Below are positions 9,108 through 21,300 of a stretch of 64,000 bases of DNA, in pieces. Position 1 is the first letter of the stretch; each line of letters starts with the position of its first letter. A program made the position numbers and the translations under genes. This DNA is from Ascoidea asiatica (taxonomy: Eukaryota > Ascomycota > Saccharomycetes > Ascoideales > Ascoideaceae): the NCBI GenBank assembly GCA_001600695.1, contig BCKQ01000005.1, positions 446,593 to 510,592 of the forward strand, written 5' to 3'. The notes beneath the pieces were generated by a model. That model was not told where the DNA came from. It saw only the letters and a list, made by a program, of their open reading frames with translations, and did not search any database.

Positions 9108-11128
9108 ATGTCGTATGTAAAAACTTTCAATATAACTTACAAAATGCTCTTTTTTTTTTTTTTTTTTAAAATATTTCTTCATAAACTAACTTAATCCAAA
9201 TTAAATTAAGTGGAAAATTTGTTCGTGCATCAAAATTTCGTCATGTATTTGGTCAACAATTAAAAGAAAAAATTTATTTAAATTTAAAAATTTCAAAAAA
9301 TGCTTGGGATTGTAATTTAATTAAGGTTAATGATTTATATTTAGCATTTCCAATTGAATCTGGTGGATTTTCTGGTTCTTTTACAATTTTACCTTTAAAT
9401 GAAACTGGTAAATTACCTGATAAATATCCTTTATTTATTGGTCATACTTCTTCTGTACTTGATTTATCCTTTAATCCTTTTGATAATAAAATAATTGCAA
9501 GTTCTGGTGATGATGGTAAAATTTCTTTATTTAAAATTCCTGATGATTATTCTTTTAAATCTCCAATTTTAGATTCTAATGATGAACCAATTAATTTAAA
9601 ACCTTTTAAACAATTATCTGGTCATTCAAGAAAAGTTGGTCATATTAAATTTCATCCAATTATAAAAGATATTTTAATTTCTTCTTCAATGGATTATACA
9701 ATTAAAATTTTTAATATTAAAACTGGTAAAATTTTGAATACTTTAAAACATAAAGATTCAATTTCTTCTTTTTCTTTTAGTTATAATGGTCAATTTTTAA
9801 TTTCTGCTTCAAGAGATAAAAAATTAAGAATTTGGGATATTTATACTGGTGAATTAATTCAAGAATCAATTGGTCATTCTTCTCCAAAATCAACAAGAAC
9901 TATTTGGTTAGGTAATAATAATAGAATTATAACAACTGGTTTTTCAAAATTAAGTGAAAGACAAATTGGTCTTTGGGATTCAAATAATTTGTCAAAAGGT
10001 CCAATTGGTGGGTTTATAACTGTTGATGTATCTTCTGGAATTTTAATGCCATTTTTTGATTATTCAACTTCAATTTTATTTGTTGCTGGTAAAGGTGATG
10101 GTAATATAAGATATTATGAATATGATCCAAATTCTGATGATTTATTTCCAATAAGTGAATATTCTTCAATTGATCCACAAAGAGGTTTTGATTTATTACC
10201 AAAATATGCTTTAAATTTACAAAATAATGAAATTGTTAGAGCTTATAAATCTGTTAATGATAATTCTATTGAAGCCATTTCTTTTACTGTTCCAAGAAGA
10301 TCGGATGGTTTTCAATCTGATATTTATTTAAATTGTCCTTCAAATTTACCTGCCTTATCTGCTGAAGATTTTGAAAATGGTAAAAAAGCTAATGGTCCTA
10401 TATTAATAGAAATGGAAACTTTATTTAATAATTCAAATCCAATTTATACTCCTTCAAATGATTTACCAAATGAATTATCGAAAAAAGAATCATCAACTAA
10501 AAAAGAATCTCGAAAAATTGAATCATCAAAAAAAGAAATATTAAAAAAAGAATCAAAAGAAGAATCAAAAGAAAATATAAAACAAGAAGAAAAATTAATT
10601 TCAACTTCAAAATCAAGTGGTAAGATTGATGATTTATTAAATGGTAAAGCTGTTAGTTCATTATTAGATAAAGCTTCTGATCTTGATAATGATAATAATA
10701 TCAAAGTTGAAGAAAGTTTATGGGATGAGGAAGATGATGATGTTTTAATTAAACAAACTCCAAAACAACAACAAACTCCAAAAGAATTTGTTAAAGAATC
10801 TCCAAAAGTTAAATCTTCTCAAAGATCATCTATTTCAAGCAATTCTAGATCTTCAACTCCAAATAATAATTTAAATCCAACCCCAGAAACTATTTCAAGT
10901 AATTTATCAAGTACTGTTTTAAGTTCTATACCTGGTACACCAATTAATGAAGATAATAGTGGTAATAAAATTATTGCTTTAAGAGAAGTTGCAAGTACTT
11001 TAACAATATTATTAGCTAAATTAGAAAATGAAATTACAAATTTAAAAGAAGTTAATAAACAAAAAGATAAAAGATTAGAAAATCTTGAATTAAAAATTGA
11101 ACAACTTTTATCTCAACAACAATCATAA
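9108..11128 (+). CDS. CRN1: coronin, actin-binding WD-repeat protein (spliced)
   Basis: Coronin binds F-actin and regulates Arp2/3 at cortical actin patches. Exon 1 is five bases (9108-9112). An intron at 9113-9210 (GTATGT donor, ACTAAC branch, AAG acceptor) joins it to exon 2 at 9211, giving MSGKFVRASKFRHVFGQQ, the coronin signature N-terminus. The product is 640 residues, close to the 651 of yeast Crn1. A seven-blade propeller occupies roughly 1-400, including GHTSSVLDLSFNPFDNKIIA, SGHSRKVGHIKFHP and the typical NPIY-like exit. A Lys/Glu/Ser-rich unique region follows, then an acidic patch (EESLWDEEDDD). A C-terminal coiled coil for oligomerisation ends the protein (ILLAKLENEITNLKEVNKQK onward). 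The ATG at 9689 is internal. Confidence 0.95.
9113..9210 (+). other. spliceosomal intron in CRN1
   Basis: 98 nt, donor GTATGT, an 18-base T-run, branch AACTAAC at about 9184-9190, acceptor AAG at 9208-9210. Splicing restores the coronin N-terminus in phase. Confidence 0.9.
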
Positions 11129-11729
11129 TAACAAAACCTTTTAATTTACTCAAATTTCTCATATTTTATTTTTTGCTTTGTTTTTTTCTTTATTCTTTTA
11201 TTTATTCTTTTATTTATTCTTTTATTTATTCTTTTATTTATTCTTTTATTTGTTCTAATTTGAATGCTAAAGTAAGTAAGTATTTTAAAAAAAAAATATA
11301 TCAGTAAATTCTATTTTTTATATTTTCTCATTTTTTTTTTTATTTGTTCTAATTCATTTATTTTTATTTTATTTGATTCTATTTTTTGTTTAACTTTTAT
11401 TTTAATTTTTGTGAAATTTTTTATTTAGTTTCTTGTTACAATATATGATGTAAAATGTAAATGTAAATTATAAATATAAAATATAACATATAAAAGATAA
11501 GAAAAACTTAAGTTATTTAACCAATAATTTAACCAAATTGAAGAAAAGATTTGAATAATATAAAACAATATGAAACGATTATTATAAATAAATAAATAAA
11601 TAAATTAATAATATATATATATATATATAGTGTATAATGTACAAAATAAAATCTTAATGGGTACCAAAAATAAAAAAAAAAAGCATGAGATAATAGTAAT
11701 GTTATAAGTTAAAAAAATATATAAATTAA
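11129..11729. other. 3' intergenic region between convergent CRN1 and an unknown gene
   Basis: Very AT-rich. It holds about five copies of a 12-bp TTCTTTTATTTA unit (roughly 11190-11252) and a TA dinucleotide run near 11610-11628. No gene seen. Confidence 0.6.
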
Positions 11730-12677
11730 TTAATCTTTTTTCATTATTGGAATTGTTGATTCTATATCATTAAATTTTAAAGATTTTGAATTTGATTTCA
11801 AAGAATTTAAATGATAATATAAAGCTAAAATAAAAGCAATAATTGAAAGAGATATATAAGCTATAGTAAAATTAAAAGAAAATATTGGAGAAGGAATTTT
11901 ATAAAAACCTGGAATAATTGAATTTGAGATTATATTTTTATTTGAATTTTGATTTGAAATTGATTGAAACCATTTTGAAGAAAATTTAAAAGTAAAATCA
12001 TCACCAATTACATATCTTGTAAAATTTGTACTTGAACTCCAAGAAGTTGAAGAAATTATTGTATTTATATGATTTTTATTATTTTTTTTTGAAGAATAAT
12101 TATTTGTTATGAATATTACATTTAAATTATTATCAATATCTAAATGAGAAGAAGATATGAAACCTCTGAGATTAATAATAAAAGGTAAAAAATATTGATT
12201 TTGAATTTGATTTTGATTTAAATTTTTAGATAATGGAATTCTACAAGAAAAAGGTACATCTTCATGAATATATAATTGAAATAAATGAAAGATTTCATCA
12301 TGTAAATTAAAAGTACATTTAAAATCTTGATTTATACCATATTTGAATACTAATTGATTATCATTATCATTATTATTATCATTATCATTTTTTTCATTTA
12401 AATTTTCTTTACAATTAATTATAAAATCATATAAAATTTCACCAGTTTTTTCATTAAATATATGTTCACCAGTATCAATTTGTCTACTTGAACATTGAAT
12501 TAGAACAGGATCGCCTTTTTTAAAATTTTTAATAATTATATCTTCATTATATTCATTTTTTAAATACCATGATGAGGAAGAAGAAAAAGAAGAAGATATT
12601 AGATCATCTGATCTTACAAGAAATAAATTCAATAATAAAATTAAAAACCATGAAAGAAAGGGTATTGAAGATATCAT
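11730..12677 (-). CDS. predicted type I membrane protein of the secretory pathway, function unknown
   Basis: I do not recognise this 315-residue protein. It begins with a clear signal peptide (MISSIPFLSWFLILLLNLFL, likely cut after VRS). A luminal region of about 240 residues follows, with four spaced cysteines in IQCSSRQIDTGEH, DFIINCKEN, DFKCTFNL and PFSCRIPL, possible N-glycosylation sites, and Asn/Asp-rich inserts. A single membrane span lies near 268-290 (FTIAYISLSIIAFILALYYH), with a short Lys/Ser cytosolic tail. This layout suits an ER or Golgi resident or a cargo or assembly factor. The region before it on its 5' side is the GC-rich divergent promoter shared with MGR2. A profile search would be needed to name it. 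Confidence 0.7.
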   Translation of the reverse strand: MISSIPFLSWFLILLLNLFLVRSDDLISSSFSSSSSWYLKNEYNEDIIIKNFKKGDPVLIQCSSRQIDTGEHIFNEKTGEILYDFIINCKENLNEKNDNDNNNDNDNQLVFKYGINQDFKCTFNLHDEIFHLFQLYIHEDVPFSCRIPLSKNLNQNQIQNQYFLPFIINLRGFISSSHLDIDNNLNVIFITNNYSSKKNNKNHINTIISSTSWSSSTNFTRYVIGDDFTFKFSSKWFQSISNQNSNKNIISNSIIPGFYKIPSPIFSFNFTIAYISLSIIAFILALYYHLNSLKSNSKSLKFNDIESTIPIMKKD

Positions 12678-13613
12678 GATTATGATTAAGATGATTATTA
12701 ACCTTTCTTATTGTATTTATTAAAAAGATTATTTTATATGGAATATGAGTAAGTAAGTTATTTTGTTCAGTAATAAAGTAATAATTGATCAGAATAAATC
12801 TTCTATCCAGAACTGGAGTACTGTATATTTTCTTCGAATCTATAAAAAATATATTCAAATTATATTCAAATTATATTCAAATTATATGAACTACAGAATA
12901 TATCGAAGAATCACAAATTGAATAAACAAAGGAATATTAAAATGTAGGTCTATTTGGCATAAGCTTTAGCATTGGCATTATTATAGGCATTGGCGTGGAC
13001 ATGGATCTGGAATCGGGCACCCAGAAACCAGAACCGAGCCAGAATCAGAGACAGAAACAGCACCGACAGCAGCAACTCCAAAAACAGAGACCCCAAAAAC
13101 TGCAGCGGAACTAAATTTAGATCTGGGACGGCGCGAGTCAAGCCTGATGGCTGGTGGGGGCTTGTGTCTCGGGACGCTGAGCCCCACTGCGGCTCAGCCA
13201 AGGGATAAATTATAAATGGATTTTTTTCCGGGCGTGGTCTGAGGATTTACAAACCTGGGCTATTCCGGAAAATAAAAAAATACCGGTTTCCAGTTCTCCG
13301 TGTCCCGTGACTCTTTCTGCAGGGAGTCGAGAATTTTAATCGTTGAAGAAGCAGATTTTGATGAAGATTTTGATGACGACTTTGATGACGATTTTGTTGG
13401 AGTCTTTGGTGCTTTTGCTTCTGGGTTTGATTCTCGCTCTGTTGTAGGAAGATTGAAAGAGACTTTGGGTTTTTTCTTTGCTTCCCTGACTTTAGGAACT
13501 TATTCAAACTTATTGTAGCTAAGGTTTTTTCTGTTTTTATTATTACTTCTCTTGCTTATTTACTACTATTATTAATTATCTGAAATATTTTTGCATTTAT
13601 ATAATAAAGAACT
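12678..13613. other. divergent promoter region with a large GC-rich island, unknown gene / MGR2
   Basis: 12960-13350 is roughly half G+C, in sharp contrast to the genes around it. Several frames stay open here on both strands because stop codons are AT-rich. None starts sensibly or looks like a protein family. 13350-13400 is a GATGAC/GATTTT repeat. Confidence 0.55.
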
Positions 13614-13994
13614 ATGCCTCCTGTTCAACAAGTTCAATATGGTCAACCACAATCCAATTTTGAAAAATTCAAAATGGGTTTCTTAATGGGTGGTACTGTT
13701 GGTGTTGTTTTAGGTACTTTATTTGGTGGAGTTGCTGTTTTTCAAAATGGTCCTGGTCCAAATGGTTATCTAAGAACTGTTGGTCAATATATTGCAGCTT
13801 CTTCAACAACATTTGCTTTATTTATGTCTGTTGGTTCTGTTATAAGAAGTGATGATTCAAACTTAATCAATTATAATAATCAATTTCAAATAAACAGATT
13901 CAAATTAATGAATCCATATATTAATAATAATTATAATAATAATTATAATAATAAAAGAAATGGAAAATTTCTTTCATCTCCATCTGATTACTAA
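13614..13994 (+). CDS. MGR2: Mgr2/ROMO1-type subunit of the TIM23 inner-membrane translocase
   Basis: Mgr2 couples Tim21 to TIM23 and seals the lateral gate of the translocase in the mitochondrial inner membrane. The 126-residue protein aligns with yeast Mgr2 (113) throughout: [20 protein letters not shown], then [15 protein letters not shown] and [14 protein letters not shown]. Two membrane hairpin helices lie at about 21-43 and 57-76, with glycine-zipper spacing in the first. The C-terminal 45 residues are Asn/Tyr-rich and poorly conserved. The start is the first ATG. It shares the GC-rich promoter with the divergent secretory gene and converges with SEC62. Confidence 0.94.
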   Translation: MPPVQQVQYGQPQSNFEKFKMGFLMGGTVGVVLGTLFGGVAVFQNGPGPNGYLRTVGQYIAASSTTFALFMSVGSVIRSDDSNLINYNNQFQINRFKLMNPYINNNYNNNYNNKRNGKFLSSPSDY

Positions 13995-14248
13995 ATATTT
14001 AAAAAAATTAAAAATTAAAACTAAAAATTAAAAATCAAAAATAAAACAAAAAAAAAATAAAAAAAAAGTCTATCTATAGTCAATGAAGAAATAACTAAAT
14101 AAATAACTATTTAAATAACTAATTAAATAAATAATCCTTTGTAAATATTATCATATCTTTTCTTATTTCATCCTTCTTACCACTATTATTGAACCTTGAT
14201 TTGAATGTCAATCAATCTACTTCATTTCATTTCAATTAATTAATCTTA

Positions 14249-15040
14249 TTATTTTTTTTTTTTTTTTTGATCTATTTCTTCCCATCCATAAATTGGTTTA
14301 AAACTTTCAAAAATTCCACAATCTTTAAATAAATTTGGAAAAATCCAAATTCCTTTATAATTTTTTAATAAAATTTTATAATTTTTAAATATTTTATAAT
14401 TTAAAATTGAATTTGAAATTGAATAAATAATTAATCTTAAAATTATAATTCCACAAAAAATTGAAATCATTGTACTTATAAATATTGTTGAAAAATAAAT
14501 AATTAATTTTAATTTATTTGGCCATATTGGAAATAAAATTAAAATTACTATAATTAAAAATATTATAATTCCATATAATATATCAATTTCTTTTGTGTCT
14601 TTATAATTCCAAACATAATATGCATCTGCTGATAATGTTGCTTTCTGTTTTAAAATCAAATATGGTAATATATAATTATAATTATATTTATCTAATGGTT
14701 GTAATGATTTTATTGGTTTTAAATTCTCCAATTTCATTTCTTCTAAACTTAATTTTTTAACTGGTATTACCAATTTATTTTTAATTAATAATATAAACAT
14801 TCTCATCGCATCTTCTTCACTTTCAATTGGGCTTAAATTTAATCTTTTACGATTATTTTTATAATCATCACTTAGCATTACTCTAACCATTCTTTTATAT
14901 CTAAAAAATTCTGTTTTTTTAGAATTATAAATTCCTTCTCTTAATTTTAATAATTTATGATTTCTAACTATTGATCCTAATGCTAATGCATTTGGTTCAA
15001 TTATTATTCTCTTTTGACTTTGAGTTTGGGTTTCACTCAT
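14249..15040 (-). CDS. SEC62: Sec62, post-translational ER translocation subunit
   Basis: Sec62 works with Sec63 and the Sec61 channel to import completed proteins into the ER. The 263-residue protein has the cytosolic N-domain (VRNHKLLKLREGIYNSKKTE, FFRYKRMVRV, LIKNKLVIPVKKL), two membrane spans at about 154-173 (ending LFPIWP) and 178-207, and the conserved WIFPNLFKDCGIFESFKPIY before the end. It stops soon after the core, with only five lysines in place of the longer Lys-rich tail of yeast Sec62 (283 residues). Those lysines and the stop sit on a run of 17 A, so a small indel, real or from sequencing, would change the C-terminus. The start is the first ATG. Confidence 0.95.
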   Translation of the reverse strand: MSETQTQSQKRIIIEPNALALGSIVRNHKLLKLREGIYNSKKTEFFRYKRMVRVMLSDDYKNNRKRLNLSPIESEEDAMRMFILLIKNKLVIPVKKLSLEEMKLENLKPIKSLQPLDKYNYNYILPYLILKQKATLSADAYYVWNYKDTKEIDILYGIIIFLIIVILILFPIWPNKLKLIIYFSTIFISTMISIFCGIIILRLIIYSISNSILNYKIFKNYKILLKNYKGIWIFPNLFKDCGIFESFKPIYGWEEIDQKKKKK

Positions 15041-15517
15041 GTTTATATACTTTTTACTACTATTTTATAATATTTTTTATATTTAATTCTTGAAATAATA
15101 TTTAAATAAATCAAATAATCTCAAATTAATCTTATAAAATAGTTTTATTTCTATTGTATCCTATTCTATTTATTCTCCCTATTGTTGAAGAGGATTAAAG
15201 TTTGGTGTCCATACTTTCTTTATTCCGCTTTATTCTGGGTCCTGTCAGCTGACATCATATCCACAAAACTGGTCTCTCGCTCGTTTCGAATTGCAAATAA
15301 ATTGCTTTCCTAAACTTAACTTAACTTTAATTAAATATTGTATATTTATGGGGGTATGTAACTTTAATTAACCAAGACTATTTAGTAAAAGAGAGAAAGG
15401 TGTTTAAATGGAATAATAAAATAGTAAATGATATTAAATGAATAAGTAATAAGACAAATAAAATAAATAAGCTGATCCGTATAAAGATTAATATTGATTA
15501 ATGATATAAAGCAATTA
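15041..15517. other. SEC62 promoter and ATG18 3' region
   Basis: 477 bases between two minus-strand genes. Near 15200-15290 the sequence is less AT-rich and holds the 12-bp palindrome TGTCAGCTGACA at 15243-15254. No other element recognised. Confidence 0.5.
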
Positions 15518-16527
15518 TTATACGAGAAACTGATTCATTAAAACGCATTCTCCACCTTTATCAAGTGGAATATTATAAGTATAAAAATTTCCATCACTAC
15601 TTATAATCATTACCAAATTACTATTATGATTTAGTGCAACAATATTTTTACGATTACCAGAATTCTGTAAAAAATCACCATTTGTAATGATATTATTGTT
15701 ATTATTGTTATTATTTTGAGACTTAAGACTTGAGTTTGAATTAGATAAATGTAAATTTGAATTAGGTTGAATTGAATGATTTAATTGAGGATTATAATGA
15801 GGTAATTTTATATATGCAAAGTCTCTTACAGGTTCTAAAATATTTGAAACTTTTTGAGGTAAATAATTCGATAATAAAGATTTTGAAATATTTCTACTAT
15901 GATTCCAAAGTACACCAGATATTGATGATGTTCTTTTTTTAAATCTTGAATTGATTAAACTTATATGATCATCAATTTGTTCAATTTGCTCTGATTCATT
16001 TTCATCTTCATTTACATTTGCATTTGCATTTGCAGTTTCGATTTCATTTTCATTTTGAGTTTCATTATTTTGATTATTTGATCTATTTATATTTTTGTTA
16101 TCCAAATCTAGTGAATTTATATTATTATTTTTCTTAATATCTTTATTAGTTTTGTTTATAATTGGAACGGATGAAGTTCTAGTTAATGAGGGTGAATAAG
16201 TAGAAGTGGAATTGGAAGAAAATGAAGAAGGTGATGAGTTTGATAATTTAAAAATATGAATAGTTTGATTATTTGAAGAAGAAGAAAGTAGAGTTGAATT
16301 GAAATTGAAATTTAAAGAATGGATTAAAGTACCACCCATACCTCTTCTAAATTCATGTATTTTTTTATTTTGAATAATATTAAAAACTCTAATTATTGTA
16401 CCTTTAGTTGAAGCAGAAGCTAATAATGTACCATTATTATTTAGTTGAAAAGTAATTAAAGGAGATTTATGAGCTGCAATTACATTTATTGGTTGATTAT
16501 TTAGGGCATCATATATTACTATCATTC

Positions 16528-16558
<31 letters not shown>

Positions 16559-17386
16559 GTTATTATTGTTATTATTGTTATTGCTATTGCTAACATTGCT
16601 ATTGCTATTATTGATATTATTAGTATTATTGCTATTGCTATTGCTACTACTATTAATATTATCATTATTATTGTTCTTGTTATTGTTATTATTATTAATA
16701 TCTAGAGTGTCAATTGAAGAATTTAGATCCTGACTACGAGTATGAATATGAGAATGATTATCATTTAATAATAAATTTGAAGAAGAAGGAGCTGGATAAG
16801 CTAAAATTGAATTATCAGAAGGAGATAAAGAAATTAAACCATTATAATTTTTTGAAGTTTCAATTATATGTAATAATTTCATACAACTTACATCATAAAT
16901 ATAAATTTGATCTAATAATACAACAATTAATCTTTTTCTATTTAATTTAACATTTAAAATTATTGATGGAAAAGTTAATTCACAAATTATTGATTTTCTT
17001 TTTGTATTAATGATTTTTAATTTTTTTCTTGAATTTAAAGAATTGAATGAATTAGAAGAAGATATATTATTATTACTACTAAATGAATTTGATATTGAAC
17101 CATAACTTACCATTGCTATCAAAGAAGTAGAAAAAAGCATTTCTATTATAGAAGCTCCAGCTTCATCATTTTTTTCAAAACATTCACCAAATGGATCACA
17201 ATTATAAATCTTATAACCTTGAGTTGTTCCTATTGCTAAACAAGAGAAATCTTGATTAAAATTGATACAAGTTATATGAGCAGGAGTAGGAGTAGGAGAC
17301 TGAGAAACCGAGTGAGAAGAAGAATGAGGAGGAGAATGAAGAGGAACAGGAGAAAGAGCAGAGGAAGATATATGAGAGGAACTCAT
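15518..17386 (-). CDS. ATG18: PROPPIN phosphoinositide-binding autophagy protein
   Basis: Atg18 is a seven-blade WD protein that binds PtdIns3P and PtdIns(3,5)P2 through an FRRG motif. It acts with Atg2 in autophagosome growth and also in vacuole shape. The 622-residue protein shows FNQDFSCLAIGTTQGYKIYN, IIEMLFSTSLIAMV, KKLKIINTKRKSIICEL, the blade word ASASTKGTIIRVFN and EFRRGMGGT with FRRG near residue 346. Loops between blades are enlarged by Ser and by poly-Asn runs (about 16530-16690). The late loop with LEPVRDFAYIKLP matches Atg18 rather than Atg21 or Hsv2. The open frame extends 49 codons upstream, but the ATG at 17386 (MSSSHISSS) is chosen; the upstream part is an AT-rich leader. Confidence 0.88.
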
Positions 17387-18377
17387 ATTGCAATTGATGA
17401 ATATGTATTTATCGAGAAGAATATAATATAATATAAATATATATATATATATATAAAATAATGGATTCCAATAAAAGAAATAGATTTTTTTGTTGATAGT
17501 TGATAAAAGATGACAATTCTGTAAAATATACAATAAATATTAAAACACTCCAAGGGTTAATTAAGATAACATACGGTAATTAGATAACAAGAAAGGTGTG
17601 GTGCTTTACGGCAACTCTATCACCACTCCAGCAGTAAAACACAGGCAATACAAAAACGGCCTCACAGCAGAGACCACTGCGGCGGGTACGTCTTTTTTGA
17701 TATAAAAAATACTAATTACGTAATGTCACGCCTGGATTCTGAGTTTTTATTCGAATTTGAAAAAGTCCAGAATGAGAACCCTCCCACATCGAAAAATAGT
17801 CCACTGGTGCTGGAGTCATGTGAAAGTCACGTGCAGTTTGGATTTTGGGTACTTCTCGATTTCCTCTTAAAAAAGTCCTGGGAAAGATGTGAAAAATCAG
17901 CTTCGAAAACAAAGCTTTGGGAAGAGCTTTTTGTGGGTAAAAGAAGGTTTATTTATTTTATTTTATTTTATTTTATTTTATTTATCACTTCCTTTCTTTG
18001 AAGTAAATTAATTATATATTCATTTCATTCATTTTACTCTTAATCAAAAGTTTCCATTTTCGTTCAAGCTCAGTCATTTCTTTTCCATTAAATTCAACTC
18101 CATTCAATTCAATTAAACTCAGCTCAGCTCAGCTCAATTCAATTCAATTCAATTAACATATTTCTGGCTTGTCATTCAAGTATTTTCAAAATATATATTT
18201 CATACTTATTCTTGGATTTTTTTGGTTTGCTTTATATTATATTTTCTGTATTTTGAAATCTGTACTTTATTTTGTATTTTATCTTCTTCAATTTTTATTT
18301 TTTTTTCTGCTATATTCAAATGCTTTGTTATTTCCATTTACCATATATTATTCTATAATCAATTATAATCAACTATA
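17387..18377. other. divergent promoter region, ATG18 / TRA1
   Basis: 991 bases. 17580-17940 is a GC-richer island with GTCACGTG at 17826-17833. It is followed by an ATTTT pentamer run (about 17950-17985) and a run of AGCTC/AATTC pentamers (about 18115-18155) before TRA1. No gene supported. Confidence 0.55.
17828..17833. promoter_or_regulatory. CACGTG box in GTCACGTG context, ATG18/TRA1 promoter
   Basis: The third GTCACGTG octamer of the window, about 550 bases before TRA1 and 440 before ATG18. Confidence 0.45.
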
Positions 18378-21300
18378 ATGTCATTAATATCAAATACTGA
18401 AAAAATTGATACTTTTGCAAAAATTTTATCCTCAGAAGAAACTGATATAAAATTGAAAATTAAAACATTATCTGAATTATGTGAAATAACTGAAACTTTT
18501 AATACTTCAAATGAATATAATCATTTTTTAAAAAAATTAATACCGATATTTTTCAATTTATTAAATATTATTCCAATTAATAATTATTTATATTCAAATC
18601 AACATAAATTAAGACATTATATTTTTGAAATTTTTCAAAGATGTTTAATGAATGATTTATTTAAAATTTATTCAATTGATTTATTAAATTTATTAATGAA
18701 TTTAATCAAATTAGAAAATGAAGATAATTCAATATTAATTTTACAAATTTTAATTAATTTGCATAAATCTTATAAATCTGATTTAAATATATATTTGAAT
18801 CCATTTATTGATTTAATAATTCAAATTTATAAAAATGTTCCAATTTTAGTCAATGAAACTTTTAATAAAAATGTTCAAATTTTAAATAAAGATAATTTAA
18901 ATTCAAACACAATTAAAATTAATCAATCTAATCAAGATAAAATTGTTATTTCTGAAAATAATTCAAATGATACTGTAATGGATGAAATAAATGAGGATCC
19001 TAACGAAAATAATAATAATAAAGATAATCAAGAGAATAATAAGGAGAAAAATAATAACAATAATAATACTAATAATGATAATGACAATAAGGATCAAAAT
19101 AAGAACAATAGTAAGAACGACAATAATAATGACAATAATAAAAATAATAATAATGATACTGACAGTAAACTACAACCTTCAAATCAATTACTATCTCTTT
19201 CTTCTCCAACTCCTGTTCTTACTCCAACTCCAAATCAAACTCCAGGCCCAATATTAACTCAAGTAAATACTCCTAATACTCCAAATCCAAATCCAAATCC
19301 GAATGCAAATTTAAATTCAAATTCAAATATGAACACTAATTCGGATTCTCAATTTTTGAATATATCTCCAAATGCAATGCATTCTTTCAAATTAGTAGCT
19401 GAATGCCCAATTTCCACCGTAACTTTATTTTCTTCTCATAAACAATTAATTCAATCAGATTTACCAAGAATAATTCCATATATTATTGACATTTTAAAAT
19501 TACAAGTCAATCATCAAAAAAATTCAAGATTATTATCGGAATTAAATGGTAAAAAATTTACTTCAGTTTCAAACTTAATTAAAAATAGAAAAAATTATTC
19601 TGATTTTATTGCTGTTCAAGTAAAATCTGCTTCTTTTTTAGCTTATGTATTTATAAGAGGTTATTGTCAAGAAATTTTAAAATCTTATAATTCAATAATT
19701 CCTGATCTAATTTTAAGATTATTACAGGATTGCCCAAGTGAATCAAGTGCTTCAAGAAAAGAATTACTTCATGCAACTCGTCATATGCTATCAACAACTT
19801 CAAGAGATTTATTTATACCAAAATTAGATCTATTTTATGATGAAACAATATTAATTGGTGATGCTTTAACTTCTTATGAAACTTTAAGACCTTTAGCGTA
19901 TAGTATGGTTGCTGATTTCATTCATACTATTAGAACTGAATTAAATCCAACTCAAATTAAAAAAACTGTAATAATGTTTTGCTCAAAATTATGTGACAGT
20001 TCTTTAGCAATCACAGTACAAGTAATGAGTGCAAAATTATTATTGAACTTAATTGAAAATATTAGAAAATTAGAAAATAAATCTCATTCAAGACAACTAT
20101 TTATGTTGATTATTAATGCTTTTACAAAAAGATTCCAAATTTTAAATAATGATTACAAAAGTATCATTAAAAGAAATAAAGAATATGAACTAAAATTAAT
20201 TCAAATTGAGAAAAAACATTCAAATTTTAAAAATAATTTTGACCCAAATAATAATAATATTAACAATAAAGTTAAAAATATTGACTTAGATAACGATGGA
20301 GTTGAAAAATTAATTCAAAAAGAAAAGGAAGTAGAGGTAGAGTTAGAATTAGAACTGGAATTAAATCAAAAATCAATTCAATCAAAAAATAAAGTAGAAA
20401 ATCACAATAGAAATGATAATTATGATAATAATGAAAATAATAATAAAGATCTTGATGATTCTGGTGATATTAAAATGACTGATGTATCTGAAGCTAACTC
20501 AAACAATAAAAATGAGCCCAAAACAAATGAAGAATCAAAAAATTCTAAAAATTCTATAATAGATAATAAAATTGAATTAGATGATATTTTAACTTATAAA
20601 GAACTTCTCAAACATTCTCCAGTAATACTTTTCAATCAAAATCAGAAATCAACTGAACCTTTAAAAGAAGCAAAATATATTTTTAAAACACTTATGAACT
20701 ATCTTAAAAATATAATGATCTGTCTTAAACAATCAAACCCCCCTCCTTCATCCCCAGATTACAATCAAATATTTTGGAACCAATTTGCTTGCTCGTTTTC
20801 TTATGAAGAAGTAAATATTTTCACAAAACTATTCAAAGAAGCTTTAGTTGGTATGAGGTTTTTTCAATCATCTAATCCCTCTTTACTCGAGGATGAAGAA
20901 GCAAATAATCAATCCTTTACTTTAAGTTCAAAAGCTTTCACAATGTCAACAACTAAAGAAGAAAAAGAAATAATGGAAATGTTTTGCTCTATATTCAGCA
21001 GTATTGATTTAGCCACTTTTAATGAAATTTGTCAAGAAATGATGGAAACTTTGTATCAAAATATTCTTTTAAATCCCTCACTTTTACATATTCCTCAATC
21101 TTTTTTACTAAAAGAATTAACTTCCGCTAATTTCACTGGATTATTGATCAGCTTTCTTAAAACAAAACTAAAAGATTTAGGAGAAATAAATTTATTACGT
21201 TCAAATGTTTTGATTCGTCTATTCAAACTTACCTTTTTGACTGTTCATGTATCGAATAACAATGTCAATGAAAGTGTTTTAGTACCTCATTTGAATGACT

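Noticed and set aside
12950-13518. several overlapping open frames on both strands between the unknown secretory gene and MGR2
   Set aside because: They are open because the block is GC-rich and so poor in stop codons. Starts are non-ATG or arbitrary, and frames overlap on both strands without family likeness.
17387-17533. 49-codon N-terminal extension of ATG18
   Set aside because: It is hydrophobic, Ile/Tyr-rich and AT-repeat-coded leader sequence. The internal ATG at 17386 gives a normal PROPPIN start.
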